DNA from: Desulfitobacterium hafniense DCB-2
GTDB taxonomy: Bacteria; Bacillota; Desulfitobacteriia; Desulfitobacteriales; Desulfitobacteriaceae
Assembly (NCBI RefSeq): GCF_000021925.1
Contig: NC_011830.1
Coordinates: 1,574,501 to 1,638,500, forward strand
Direction: 5' to 3'
DNA length: 64,000 bases
Shown: positions 24,598 through 32,900 of the stretch, in pieces
Position numbering within the stretch: the first letter of the stretch is position 1
Layout of the letters: each line of letters opens with the position of its first letter
Translations under genes and position numbers: made by a program
Notes under the pieces: generated by a model
Seen by the model: only the letters and a program-made list of their open reading frames with translations
Databases searched by the model: none
Told to the model about the DNA's origin: nothing

Positions 24598-25698
24598 ATG
24601 CAAAATCTAAGACCGTCATCCTTCAAATCTCGGCTGCTTGTGATGTTAATTTGTGTATGTTTAAGCTTTTCCCTGGTGGGATGCTTGTCTGCAGAGACCA
24701 AGGTGAAGGAATTTGAACCTGTCGTCGAAACAACTTTTTTGATGGGAACAGTGGCCAAGATTACCATCTACGATGAGATAAAAGATAACGAAATCTTTCA
24801 GAGGGTTTTTGATCGTCTCACCGATATTGAGCAAAGAATGACGATTAATGATGACTATCCGAACAGTGAGATAATCCAGTTGAATAAAGCTTCCGGTAAG
24901 GAGTTTGTGAAAATAAACCCCGATACATTTTATGTTTTAGAGAAAGCAAAATATCTCGCTGAGCTTTCGCAAGGAAAATTCGATATCACTGTCGGTCCCA
25001 TTGTCAAGCTTTGGAATATCGGCTCGGATAATGCCCGGGTTCCTGGTATTGATGAAATAAATAAAAAGCTGCCTTTGGTGGATTATCATAATCTTATTCT
25101 CGATAAAGACAATTCCAGTGCTAAGCTGAACCAAGAGGGTATGGTGGTGGATTTAGGAGCTATCGCTAAAGGGTATGCTGCGGATGAGGCGGTAAAGATC
25201 CTCAAAGAGGCCGGGATCGAACACGCCATTGTTAATCTTGGCGGCAATATTGTGGCGATGAATACTAAACTCGATGGCTCCCTTTGGCGGCTTGGTTTGC
25301 AGGATCCTTATGAAATCAGGGGTAAATCCATGGGCGTGGTTCTGCTCAATGACCAGACCATGGTCTCATCCGGGACCTATGAACGGTACTTCGAAGAAGG
25401 TGGTAAAGTTTATCATCACCTGATTGATCCGGATACAGGCTATCCTGGGGAAAATGGGTTGATCAGTGTTTCCATCATTACGAAAGAATCTATTAATGCT
25501 GATGGCTTATCCACCGGAACCTTCCTGCTGGGCCTTGAGGAAGGTATGAAAATGATTGAAAAGATTCCTGATACGGAAGCGATATTCATCACCGCCGATA
25601 AGAAGGTATATGTAACGTCAGGCATCAACAGCTCCAACTTTGAAATCACCAACCCTGATTATCATCTGCAGACGACACCTTCCCCAGAAAGCAAATGA
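24598..25698 (+). CDS. apbE: ApbE-family FAD:protein FMN transferase, lipoprotein (second copy)
   Basis: A second ApbE of about 366 residues with a lipobox LVGC at Cys29, clearly related to the gene at 19770. Matching motifs are FLMGTVAKI, GAIAKGYAADEA, NLGGNIVAM, HHLIDPDTGYP and DGLSTGTFLLG; the metal-binding acidic pair is INADGLSTG here. The start at ATG 24598 is preceded by GGAGG at a rather long spacing; the frame is open from 24553. It follows the PplA-like gene but beyond a terminator. Two flavin transferases beside one triple-domain target suggest division of labour or a recent duplication. Confidence 0.9.
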   Translation: MQNLRPSSFKSRLLVMLICVCLSFSLVGCLSAETKVKEFEPVVETTFLMGTVAKITIYDEIKDNEIFQRVFDRLTDIEQRMTINDDYPNSEIIQLNKASGKEFVKINPDTFYVLEKAKYLAELSQGKFDITVGPIVKLWNIGSDNARVPGIDEINKKLPLVDYHNLILDKDNSSAKLNQEGMVVDLGAIAKGYAADEAVKILKEAGIEHAIVNLGGNIVAMNTKLDGSLWRLGLQDPYEIRGKSMGVVLLNDQTMVSSGTYERYFEEGGKVYHHLIDPDTGYPGENGLISVSIITKESINADGLSTGTFLLGLEEGMKMIEKIPDTEAIFITADKKVYVTSGINSSNFEITNPDYHLQTTPSPESK

Positions 25699-25743
25699 CA
25701 ACAAGAGGGCATCTCAATAATTGGAGAGCCCTCTTGTTCTTTA
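25699..25743 (+). terminator. Terminator after the second apbE
   Basis: ACAAGAGGGC pairs with GCCCTCTTGT, followed by TCTTT. Confidence 0.85.
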
Positions 25744-25787
25744 AGGGAAATGACCGTTATGGAACTATTGATGTTTGATCTATAAAA

Positions 25788-27533
25788 CTATTGATGCTTG
25801 ATCCTTTGGGTATCGGGATCGATTATGTCTTCGTCGGCGCAGCAGGGGTAAGGGTTGAAATCTTTTTTGTAGTCATCCAAGGCTTGATTGGGATCAAAGC
25901 CCTGGACAGAGTAAGTGGTATAGCCGCCGGTGAGATTTAAGACCCGATAGCCCTTTTGGGTAAGAATCCGCTCGGCGAAGTAGCCTCTTAATCCCACTTC
26001 GCAATAGACAACAATGAGTTTTCCAGGATCCAGCTCTTGGATTCGTTGGCGAAGGTCATCCACGGGAATATTTATAGCACCTTCTACATGACCCTTGGCA
26101 AATTCAATTTTAGTCCGAACATCAACAAAAGTATATTCTTCGTCGATCTTATTCAGATCATCCCATACCAGCATATGAGCTTGGCCGGTTAAGACATTTT
26201 GAGCCACATACCCGGCCATATTCACAGGGTCTTTAGCTGAAGAGAAGGGCGGTGCGTAGGCCAATTCCAGCTCGGTCAGGTCCTCGACAGTACCCCCCAG
26301 GCGGATGACTGTGGAGATGACATCAATACGCTTATCGACGCCATCCCTGCCGATGCCCTGGGCGCCGAAAATCCTCCCATCGGCACCAAAGATAAGTTTC
26401 AGGGTCATCGGGTAAGCGTTGGGATAATAGGAAGCATGAGAAACAGGATGAATATGGATGACGTGATAAGGCAGATTAGCCCGTTGCAGTGTTCTCTCAT
26501 TAGCACCGGTACTGGCGGCAGTGAGTTCAAAAATCTTGATGATGGAAGTCCCCTGAGTGCCCTTGTAGGTTGAATTTAAGCCGGCGATATTATCCGCTGC
26601 AATGCGGCCTTGCTTGTTGGCCGGGCCGGCCAGAGGAATGGCCGTTTTCGTCTTGGTTATATAGTCCAGAACCTCCACAGCATCCCCTGCGGCATAGACA
26701 TGGGGAAGATTCGTTGCCATACGTTCATTGACGATCAGATGACCTTTGGGCCCCAGCTCTAAACCGCTTTCTTTGAGGAATCCTGTATCAGGAATGACGC
26801 CGATGGCCAGGATGATCAGATCTCCCTGGAGTTTCCTATTGCTGGCCAGGGTCACTTCAACCTGGTTCTCCAGATCTTGAAAAGATTTCACACCATCGTT
26901 CAGGATAAGGCGAATTCCGTGGGCCACCAGTTTTTTCTCGGCAAGGACCACCATATCCGTATCAAAGGGGGCGAGGATATGAGGAGCGGCTTCCACGAGA
27001 GTGACATTCAATCCCTGTTCCCTGAGGTTTTCAGCCATTTCAACTCCGACAAAACCACCGCCAATGATAATGGCGCTCTGCACGCCTTTCTGATCCACCA
27101 GGCCCTTGATAGCATCCGTATCGGGGATATTGCGGAGAGTGAGGATTCTCTCGCTGTCGATGCCGGGAATATTAGGCCGCAAAGCCTTAGCGCCGGGGGA
27201 GAGGATGAGGGCATCGTAGCTCTCTTCATAGGTTCCTCTGGACTGACTTCTGACGAGAACTTTCTTGTTAGCGGCATCAAGCCGGATGACTTCACTGCGA
27301 ATCCGCACATCAATGTTGAAGCGGGCCTGCATATCTTCCGGGGTCTGAACCATTAATCGCTCCCGTTTCGTAATCGTTCCTCCGATATAGTAGGGTAATC
27401 CGCAATTGGCAAAAGATATGTAGTCATCACGTTCAAAGAGGATAATCTCCGCATCTTCATCCAGACGTCTTAGTCGCGCCGCTGCGGAGGCTCCCCCGGC
27501 CACTCCGCCGACAATGAGCACTTTTTTCTTCAT
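25788..27533 (-). CDS. CoA-disulfide reductase-like flavoprotein fused to rhodanese
   Basis: A 581-residue protein of the pyridine nucleotide-disulfide oxidoreductase family with a C-terminal rhodanese domain. It has the FAD-binding GGVAGGASAAARLRR and the single active cysteine in SFANCGLPYY (Cys44). Next come the NAD(P) fold IIIGGGFVGVEMAE and the second FAD segment VYAAGDAVE. The rhodanese part (about 460-555) keeps its catalytic Cys in VVYCEVGLRG. Such fusions reduce CoA disulfides, CoA persulfides or polysulfide. The likely ATG is at 27533, with an in-frame TTG at 27542 as an alternative. It is co-directed with the ArsR gene just upstream, and the region is rich in sulfur genes. Confidence 0.92.
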   Translation of the reverse strand: MKKKVLIVGGVAGGASAAARLRRLDEDAEIILFERDDYISFANCGLPYYIGGTITKRERLMVQTPEDMQARFNIDVRIRSEVIRLDAANKKVLVRSQSRGTYEESYDALILSPGAKALRPNIPGIDSERILTLRNIPDTDAIKGLVDQKGVQSAIIIGGGFVGVEMAENLREQGLNVTLVEAAPHILAPFDTDMVVLAEKKLVAHGIRLILNDGVKSFQDLENQVEVTLASNRKLQGDLIILAIGVIPDTGFLKESGLELGPKGHLIVNERMATNLPHVYAAGDAVEVLDYITKTKTAIPLAGPANKQGRIAADNIAGLNSTYKGTQGTSIIKIFELTAASTGANERTLQRANLPYHVIHIHPVSHASYYPNAYPMTLKLIFGADGRIFGAQGIGRDGVDKRIDVISTVIRLGGTVEDLTELELAYAPPFSSAKDPVNMAGYVAQNVLTGQAHMLVWDDLNKIDEEYTFVDVRTKIEFAKGHVEGAINIPVDDLRQRIQELDPGKLIVVYCEVGLRGYFAERILTQKGYRVLNLTGGYTTYSVQGFDPNQALDDYKKDFNPYPCCADEDIIDPDTQRIKHQ

Positions 27534-27551
27534 GTTGGCCAATCCTTTCTT

Positions 27552-27836
27552 TCACACTTCTTGAAGGACATCGCTGACAAGTTGGCTGATTTTTTTGTTC
27601 TTTATTTTGTAGTAGATCTCCAGACCGTTTCTGCGGTATTCCACGATGCCGGCGGAACGCAATTTCTGCAGATGCTGGGATATGGTGGACTGAGGAGCAT
27701 TGAGACAAGTATGCATGGTGGTTACATTGCATTCCCCCATTTCCAGCAACCTGCTCACAATACAAAGTCTTACCGGATGAGCTAAAACTTTAAGCAATTC
27801 AGCGACCTCATTGTATTTTGCGTAACCATGATCCAA
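27552..27836 (-). CDS. ArsR-family regulator
   Basis: A 94-residue winged-helix repressor. The recognition region is QSTISQHLQKLRSAGIV, followed by the wing RRNGLEIYYKIKN. Three cysteines (25, 36 and 44) lie around the region where thiol-sensing or metal-sensing members of the family place their ligands, but the classical CVC arsenic motif is absent. The start appears to be TTG at 27836, with AGGCGG before it. It precedes the CoA-disulfide reductase gene by 18 bases on the same strand, so it probably controls that gene and itself. A persulfide or sulfur-redox signal would fit the context, as inference. Confidence 0.9.
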   Translation of the reverse strand: MDHGYAKYNEVAELLKVLAHPVRLCIVSRLLEMGECNVTTMHTCLNAPQSTISQHLQKLRSAGIVEYRRNGLEIYYKIKNKKISQLVSDVLQEV

Positions 27837-27884
27837 AGAGATACCGCCTTTCTGTATGATAGGACTTTTTAATTTTTTTGTATC

Positions 27885-27900
27885 ATTATATTCATATAAT
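27885..27900. promoter_or_regulatory. Palindromic operator candidate of the ArsR gene
   Basis: ATTATAT-TC-ATATAAT is a 7-2-7 inverted repeat of the kind bound by ArsR-family repressors. It lies about 50 bases upstream of the ArsR start, within the divergent space to the Crp-family gene. Confidence 0.5.
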
Positions 27901-28019
27901 ACGATATAATGAAAAGCAAGTCATTGTCAATTGCTTTTAAAGAATTGTTTTAAAAGGGAAATCCTTGCTCAGTGTCGAATAGGCAACAGCAAGAGCAAGT
28001 AAATTGAGGAGGGTGATAA

Positions 28020-28703
28020 ATGAGAGGTAAAACTAAAGGTATCGTTGAGGAATTAATCGAAACCTTCAGCTTTGCTCAAGAGTTATCCTATAAGCAGATT
28101 GAGGCCTTGGTGGAACATTCAAATATTCAAGAAGTCCCTGCCGGTACCATCATTGCGGAAAAGGGTTCCTATTGCCACGGCTTGGCTTTACTTTTGTCCG
28201 GAGAGCTGAGGGTGGCTATGAATTCGGAGGACGGGCGGGAAGTAACCATTTATCATATTTTTAAAGGCAGGATTTGTCCTCTGTCGGCGGCCTGTGTGTT
28301 AGGTGATTTTAAATGCAACACGGTCACGGTTACAGCTGAGACCGACGTTAAGGTCATTTGGGTATCCCGCAGGTTTTTCGCACGGTCTTTTGCCGAATCG
28401 GAACCCTTTTATCGGTTTGTGATCAACGATATATCCAATCGGCTTTTCGAGGCGACGGAGGTGGTGGACAGTATTGCCTTTGTTCCGGTAAGAAAACGGC
28501 TGGCTCAGCTTTTGTTCGCCAGCAGTAATGGTGGACGCTCTCCCGTTTATATGACCCATGAGGGCTTTGCCCGGGAGCTGGGTACAGCACGGGAAGTTAT
28601 CAGCCGGGAGTTGAAAGGGTTTGAGCGGCTGGGTATTTTAACCTTATCACGGGGACGTCTGGATATTAAAGATCCTAAGGAATTAGAAAAGCTCGTTCAA
28701 TAG
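28020..28703 (+). CDS. Crp/Fnr-family transcriptional regulator
   Basis: A 227-residue regulator. The N-terminal cyclic-nucleotide-binding-like barrel (about 20-135) contains LLSGELRVA; the C-terminal winged helix (about 150-227) contains THEGFARELGTAREVISRELKGFERLG. Cys52 and the group Cys86, Cys92 and Cys99 (within ICPLSAACVLGDFKC) lie in the sensor domain and could bind a metal, iron-sulfur cluster or thiol signal. The Fnr N-terminal cysteine cluster is missing. GGAGG precedes the ATG. It is upstream of the Psr-type respiratory operon, where a Crp-type site at 28895-28910 is a plausible target. Confidence 0.92.
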   Translation: MRGKTKGIVEELIETFSFAQELSYKQIEALVEHSNIQEVPAGTIIAEKGSYCHGLALLLSGELRVAMNSEDGREVTIYHIFKGRICPLSAACVLGDFKCNTVTVTAETDVKVIWVSRRFFARSFAESEPFYRFVINDISNRLFEATEVVDSIAFVPVRKRLAQLLFASSNGGRSPVYMTHEGFARELGTAREVISRELKGFERLGILTLSRGRLDIKDPKELEKLVQ

Positions 28704-28731
28704 CAGCTGGCATAGTTTTAATAAAGCTTAG

Positions 28732-28772
28732 AAAAGGTGAAGGCAGGCATAGCTTGCGCTTCACCTTTTTTT
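28732..28772 (+). terminator. Terminator after the Crp-family gene
   Basis: AAAAGGTGAAGG pairs with GCTTCACCTTTT, followed by T residues. Confidence 0.88.
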
Positions 28773-28894
28773 AAATCAGCTGCCCTGTGGTCTTGCCAAT
28801 AAGCCTGAGGAAGGATGCTTTTCACATTTTCTTCACAATTGTACTTTAGTCACAGATGAAGTAAAGGGAGTTATGTTAGGATAAGGATGAGAGT

Positions 28895-28910
28895 TGTGAT
28901 AAATGTTACA
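28895..28910 (+). promoter_or_regulatory. Crp/Fnr-type binding site candidate
   Basis: TGTGA-TAAATG-TTACA matches the TGTGA-N6-TCACA layout with one changed position. It is located about 147 bases upstream of the first gene of the Psr-type operon. The rest of the 353-base gap holds only the terminator and no gene. Confidence 0.5.
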
Positions 28911-29056
28911 TAAAGAGCAGGGAATGAACAAGTCAGAGATCCATCTGTATCTCAGCAGTTCTGTATCCTGGCATTAAATGAACCAAAGGTACTGCTCGTT
29001 TTATGAATGTGAGTATTATCACAAGATATGAGGACATTAAAAAGGAGGGGGAGCCA

Positions 29057-30115
29057 ATGAAACATCGGATTCGATTCCAGACTCTGCTGGGAGTGTCGTT
29101 GCTTGGATTTGCTTTGGCAGGGTGTGCCAATACAAGCCCGGCGACTGTGGTTGATCCGGGCATTAGTGAAGCGCCCTTGGTGGAGCAGTTTGAATCCGTC
29201 AGGCAAGTGGTGGACGAATTTCTGGCCGGGGATAAAGTCACCGCCATGACGCCTGAAGAGCTTTATCAAATCGTCCGGGAGTGTAACGGTCATTACTTCT
29301 TAGTGGACATAAGAGCTAATCAGGATTTCGTCAGCAGCAATATCCCAGGTTCGGTCAGCATACCTTACGCCCAAACTTCTAACCCGGAAAGGCTGGAAAG
29401 TTTGCCTAAAGACAAAACCTTGGTGGTTATTGACTATAACGGCCATCTGGCGGCACAAACGGCAGCCACCTGGAATCAGTTGGGATATCAGGCGGTACCG
29501 CTTCTCTATGGCATGCAAAGCTGGACCAAGGAAGCATCACCCACCGGTTATGAGGCATTTCCTGCCCAACCGCTCAATAACACCCTGGTTACAGACATGA
29601 CAACAGCAACCCTTGGAGAGAATGCCCTTCCGGAAATTAAGTACCCTGAGGGGAAAACCCAGGAGTATATCGTTCACACCACCAGAACCTATCTGGATCG
29701 GAATTATAAAGGAGTCATTACTGCGGAGGAACTTGATAGTGAGCTGCAGCAAGGGCCTGCAGAGCACTATCTTTTGGTGGACATTCGTGAACCGAAGCAT
29801 TACCGGCAGGGGCATCTTGATGGAGCCGTCAATATTCCGCTGGACCAACTGGCCGCTTCGGATCAGGTTAAGAACTACTCACCGGATCAACGGATTGTTT
29901 TAATCGGCTATGACGGTATGGATGCCAGCCAGGGCGCCCGGAGCCTGGTCACCTTGGGATATGATTGCGTGGCTCTGAAGTATGGCATGAGTTATTGGAG
30001 TGCTCAGGAAGCCGCCACGGGGGCGGTTCCGGTGCACAGCCTTGTTAAGGAATATTACCCATTAACTCCGTTGAACTATCTCCCACCGAGTACAGGTGCG
30101 GCAGGTTGTGGTTGA
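29057..30115 (+). CDS. Double-rhodanese lipoprotein lacking catalytic cysteines
   Basis: A 352-residue secreted lipoprotein (lipobox LAGC after a short signal peptide) with two rhodanese-like domains, roughly 70-165 and 225-325. At the active-site loop, where rhodaneses have C-x-x-G, domain one reads DYNG (Asp126) and domain two reads GYDG (Gly284). Both sulfur-carrying cysteines are therefore missing. Surrounding folds are well kept (LVDIRANQDF, LVDIREPKHY, GHLDGAVNIP). A binding or scaffolding role is likely rather than sulfur transfer. AAGGAGGGGGAG fixes ATG 29057. It heads the molybdoenzyme operon, overlapping nothing but only 26 bases before the catalytic subunit. Confidence 0.88.
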   Translation: MKHRIRFQTLLGVSLLGFALAGCANTSPATVVDPGISEAPLVEQFESVRQVVDEFLAGDKVTAMTPEELYQIVRECNGHYFLVDIRANQDFVSSNIPGSVSIPYAQTSNPERLESLPKDKTLVVIDYNGHLAAQTAATWNQLGYQAVPLLYGMQSWTKEASPTGYEAFPAQPLNNTLVTDMTTATLGENALPEIKYPEGKTQEYIVHTTRTYLDRNYKGVITAEELDSELQQGPAEHYLLVDIREPKHYRQGHLDGAVNIPLDQLAASDQVKNYSPDQRIVLIGYDGMDASQGARSLVTLGYDCVALKYGMSYWSAQEAATGAVPVHSLVKEYYPLTPLNYLPPSTGAAGCG

Positions 30116-30141
30116 TGAATTACGGACAAGGAGGGAAGGTT

Positions 30142-32340
30142 ATGCAGCCAATATCACGTCGGTCGTTTCTAAAACTTGCTGCTGCGACCACGACAGCCGT
30201 TGCTCTGCCCCAAGCATTGAAGATGGATTTCCAAGCTTTTGCCGAAGAGGCTAAGCATGCAGAGGTCACACGGGTTCCATCCCTTTGCAATGGCTGTTCC
30301 AGCTACTGTGGAGTGTGGGCCTATGTGAAAAACGGCAGATTGTGGAAAATTGAAGGCAACGACATTCATATGAAATCCAGAGGGCATATCTGTGCCCGGG
30401 GGCATGGAATTGCTCAGAATGTGTATAACCCTGGACGGGTAACTCAGCCTATGAAGCGTGTGGATAACAAAAACAATTTCCAACCCATCACCTGGGAGGA
30501 GGCCTTCCAGGAGGTGGGTGCGAAGATGAAAGCCATCGTTGAAGAACATGGCGGCGACAAGATGGTCTGGGCCTGCCATGGGGGCAAGGAAAGTTATGCC
30601 CAGCAATTCATGGATATCATCGGTTCTTCTACCTATATAACTCATTATGCGACCTGCTTTTCAGCAAAAACCAACATCTGGCAAAACATGGTGGGCGGTA
30701 TGTTTAATCCGGACTTCGATCAGGCCAAAACCATGCTCTTTGTAGGCAGAAACTATGCCGGGGGAATTATTCCCGCTGCTATGAAACGGATCACGGAAGC
30801 CAAAGCCAAAGGGGGAAAAATCATCGTTGTCGATCCCCGCTTCTGTGAATTGGCGACCATCGCCGACGAATGGATTCCCATTCGGCCCGGCACAGACCTG
30901 GCTTTCTTTTTAGGAATCGCCCACACCTTGATTACGGAAAACCTTTATAATCAGAGTTTTGTGGAGCAATATGTTTATGGCTTTGACGAATTCTGGATGC
31001 ATAATAAGGACTTCAGTGCCGATCAGGCAGCCACGATTTGCGGCATCGCCGCCGATAAGATTCGTGAAGTGGCCAGGGAATTGGCCGGAAGTGCTCCCCA
31101 TGCTTTCCTGGATCCCGGCTATCACGGATTGGCCGCCCATTACCAAAACTCCAATGAGACCATGATGCTCAATATTATTATCAATGCTCTGCTGGGCAAC
31201 TTCTGGAAAGCCGGCGGATTGTTCCCCGCCGCCAGTACCACCTTTGGTCATCCTGAGGCCACCTATTACGGACCTGTCGCCGCTAAAGGAATCCGAGCCG
31301 ACGGAGCCGGTGAGGTAGGAGAATATCCCTTAGTGGAACCTTCCCGGGGTATTCCGCAAAGAATCCCCGACATGATCGAAAAAGGCAGAGCCAGAATGGT
31401 GTTCTTCTACTCCTACAACCCTTTGCGCTCAGCTCCTGAGCCGGAATACCAAAAGAAGATTAAGAATGCGGATTTAGTGGTAAGCATTCCCTATGACTGG
31501 AATGAGACCTCTCTCTACACCGCCCATTATATTTTGCCTGAGAACCACTATCTGGAGCGGACGGAACATCCCAAGGTCATCAATGGCAATATCTATTGGC
31601 CGGCTACTCAAGTGGCTACCCGCTTTAAAGCTCTGGAGAGCACCACTTCAAGCCTCGATCTGTTGGATATTATGAAAGGCTTGACCAAGGCTTATGGAAT
31701 CGAAAACCTCTACGGCTATACCGTGGAGGAAGAATTGGAGGTGGCTCTGGGTCCCATTGGGGTCAGTGTGGATGAGCTGCGGGAAAAGGGCTGCATCGAG
31801 CTGATGCCCTCAGTGCTGCCTAAAGAGGAAGGCTTAACCTTCGGCACCTTTACCGGAAAAATAGAGTTCTCTATAGGAGCCTGGAGAAAAGAAGGATACC
31901 TGGGTGTACCCACTTGGGTGCCCCCTCTAGTGGAGCCGGCGGAAGTCAACCAATTTCGTCTGATTCATGGCAAGCAACCCTGGCATTCCCACATCATGAC
32001 CACCAACAACCCCTATTTAATGGCCATTACCGAAGAGAAAAAGGGAACCTATATGTGGATGAACAGTTCCCGGGCCGGTGAGTTAGGTATCCAGGAGGGG
32101 GATTGGGTTACAGTGTCCAGTGATATAACCTCCAAACAGGTGCAGGTCCATATAACGGAAGGCCTTCACCCGGAATGTGTTTGGCTGCCCTCAACCTACG
32201 GGACCTTTTCTGAAAAACTGGAACTTGGCTATGGCCAGGGTGTGAATTACAACGATTTTATTCCTGCCCGTATCGATAAGAAGACCGGTCATGTGATGGG
32301 ACAGGAATGCATCGTGACCATTACAAAGGGGGGGAAATGA
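30142..32340 (+). CDS. Phs/Psr-type molybdopterin oxidoreductase, catalytic subunit
   Basis: A 732-residue bis-MGD enzyme of the thiosulfate/polysulfide reductase branch of the DMSO reductase family. The twin-arginine signal SRRSFLKLAAA shows export as a folded protein. Cys49, Cys52, Cys56 and Cys84 bind a 4Fe-4S cluster, and Cys172 in HYATCFS is at the molybdenum ligand position. The MGD-binding regions include FVGRNYAGG, IVVDPRF and IRPGTDLAF. AAGGAGGGAAGG precedes ATG 30142. It is co-transcribed with the iron-sulfur subunit, the NrfD-like membrane subunit and a chaperone. Sulfur compounds are the likely acceptors given the rhodanese lipoproteins around it; arsenate or other acceptors cannot be excluded. 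Confidence 0.92.
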   Translation: MQPISRRSFLKLAAATTTAVALPQALKMDFQAFAEEAKHAEVTRVPSLCNGCSSYCGVWAYVKNGRLWKIEGNDIHMKSRGHICARGHGIAQNVYNPGRVTQPMKRVDNKNNFQPITWEEAFQEVGAKMKAIVEEHGGDKMVWACHGGKESYAQQFMDIIGSSTYITHYATCFSAKTNIWQNMVGGMFNPDFDQAKTMLFVGRNYAGGIIPAAMKRITEAKAKGGKIIVVDPRFCELATIADEWIPIRPGTDLAFFLGIAHTLITENLYNQSFVEQYVYGFDEFWMHNKDFSADQAATICGIAADKIREVARELAGSAPHAFLDPGYHGLAAHYQNSNETMMLNIIINALLGNFWKAGGLFPAASTTFGHPEATYYGPVAAKGIRADGAGEVGEYPLVEPSRGIPQRIPDMIEKGRARMVFFYSYNPLRSAPEPEYQKKIKNADLVVSIPYDWNETSLYTAHYILPENHYLERTEHPKVINGNIYWPATQVATRFKALESTTSSLDLLDIMKGLTKAYGIENLYGYTVEEELEVALGPIGVSVDELREKGCIELMPSVLPKEEGLTFGTFTGKIEFSIGAWRKEGYLGVPTWVPPLVEPAEVNQFRLIHGKQPWHSHIMTTNNPYLMAITEEKKGTYMWMNSSRAGELGIQEGDWVTVSSDITSKQVQVHITEGLHPECVWLPSTYGTFSEKLELGYGQGVNYNDFIPARIDKKTGHVMGQECIVTITKGGK

Positions 32341-32888
32341 TGGCTGACTATGTAATGTTCATTGACCCCAACCGCTGCACAGGCTGCAATGCCTGCCGAA
32401 TCGCCTGCCAGACCCAGTGGGGGTTAGCGCCAACTCTGAAGTTTAACAGCCTCATCGAACAGGAGACAGGGAAATATCCCAAGGTGCAGCGGCTGATTAC
32501 CCCCGTTCAATGTCAGCATTGTGACGACGCTCCTTGTCAAAAGGTTTGCCCAACGGGGGCGACTTACAAGCGGGAAGATGGAATTGTTTTAATTGACGCC
32601 CAGAAGTGCATTGGTTGTAAATATTGTATGGTAGCCTGCCCCTATAATGCCCGGGTCATCAATGAGCACGGAGTGCCGGAGAAATGCCGCTTCTGTGCCG
32701 AGTATGTGGTCAATGGGGAAACACCAGCCTGCGTATCCACTTGTATGAACGATGTGCGCGTTTTTGGCGACCTGGACGACCCCGGCAGCCCTCTTCATGA
32801 ACTGCTCAAGAACCAAGACCTTATCCAACTCCGGGCTGATCTCCAGACCAAGCCGAGAATCTACTATGCCAAGAGTAAACGTATTTAA
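32340..32888 (+). CDS. Iron-sulfur subunit of the Psr-type reductase
   Basis: A 182-residue ferredoxin-like protein with four cysteine groups for four 4Fe-4S clusters: CTGCNACRIAC, CQHCDDAPCQKVC, CIGCKYCMVAC, and CRFC with the later CVSTC. This is the PsrB/PhsB/DmsB pattern; it passes electrons from the membrane subunit to the molybdoenzyme. Its ATG overlaps the preceding stop codon by one base, showing translational coupling; an ATG one codon earlier is also possible. It has no signal peptide and would be exported with the catalytic subunit. Confidence 0.93.
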   Translation: MADYVMFIDPNRCTGCNACRIACQTQWGLAPTLKFNSLIEQETGKYPKVQRLITPVQCQHCDDAPCQKVCPTGATYKREDGIVLIDAQKCIGCKYCMVACPYNARVINEHGVPEKCRFCAEYVVNGETPACVSTCMNDVRVFGDLDDPGSPLHELLKNQDLIQLRADLQTKPRIYYAKSKRI

Positions 32889-32900
32889 GGAGGTGAGCCC

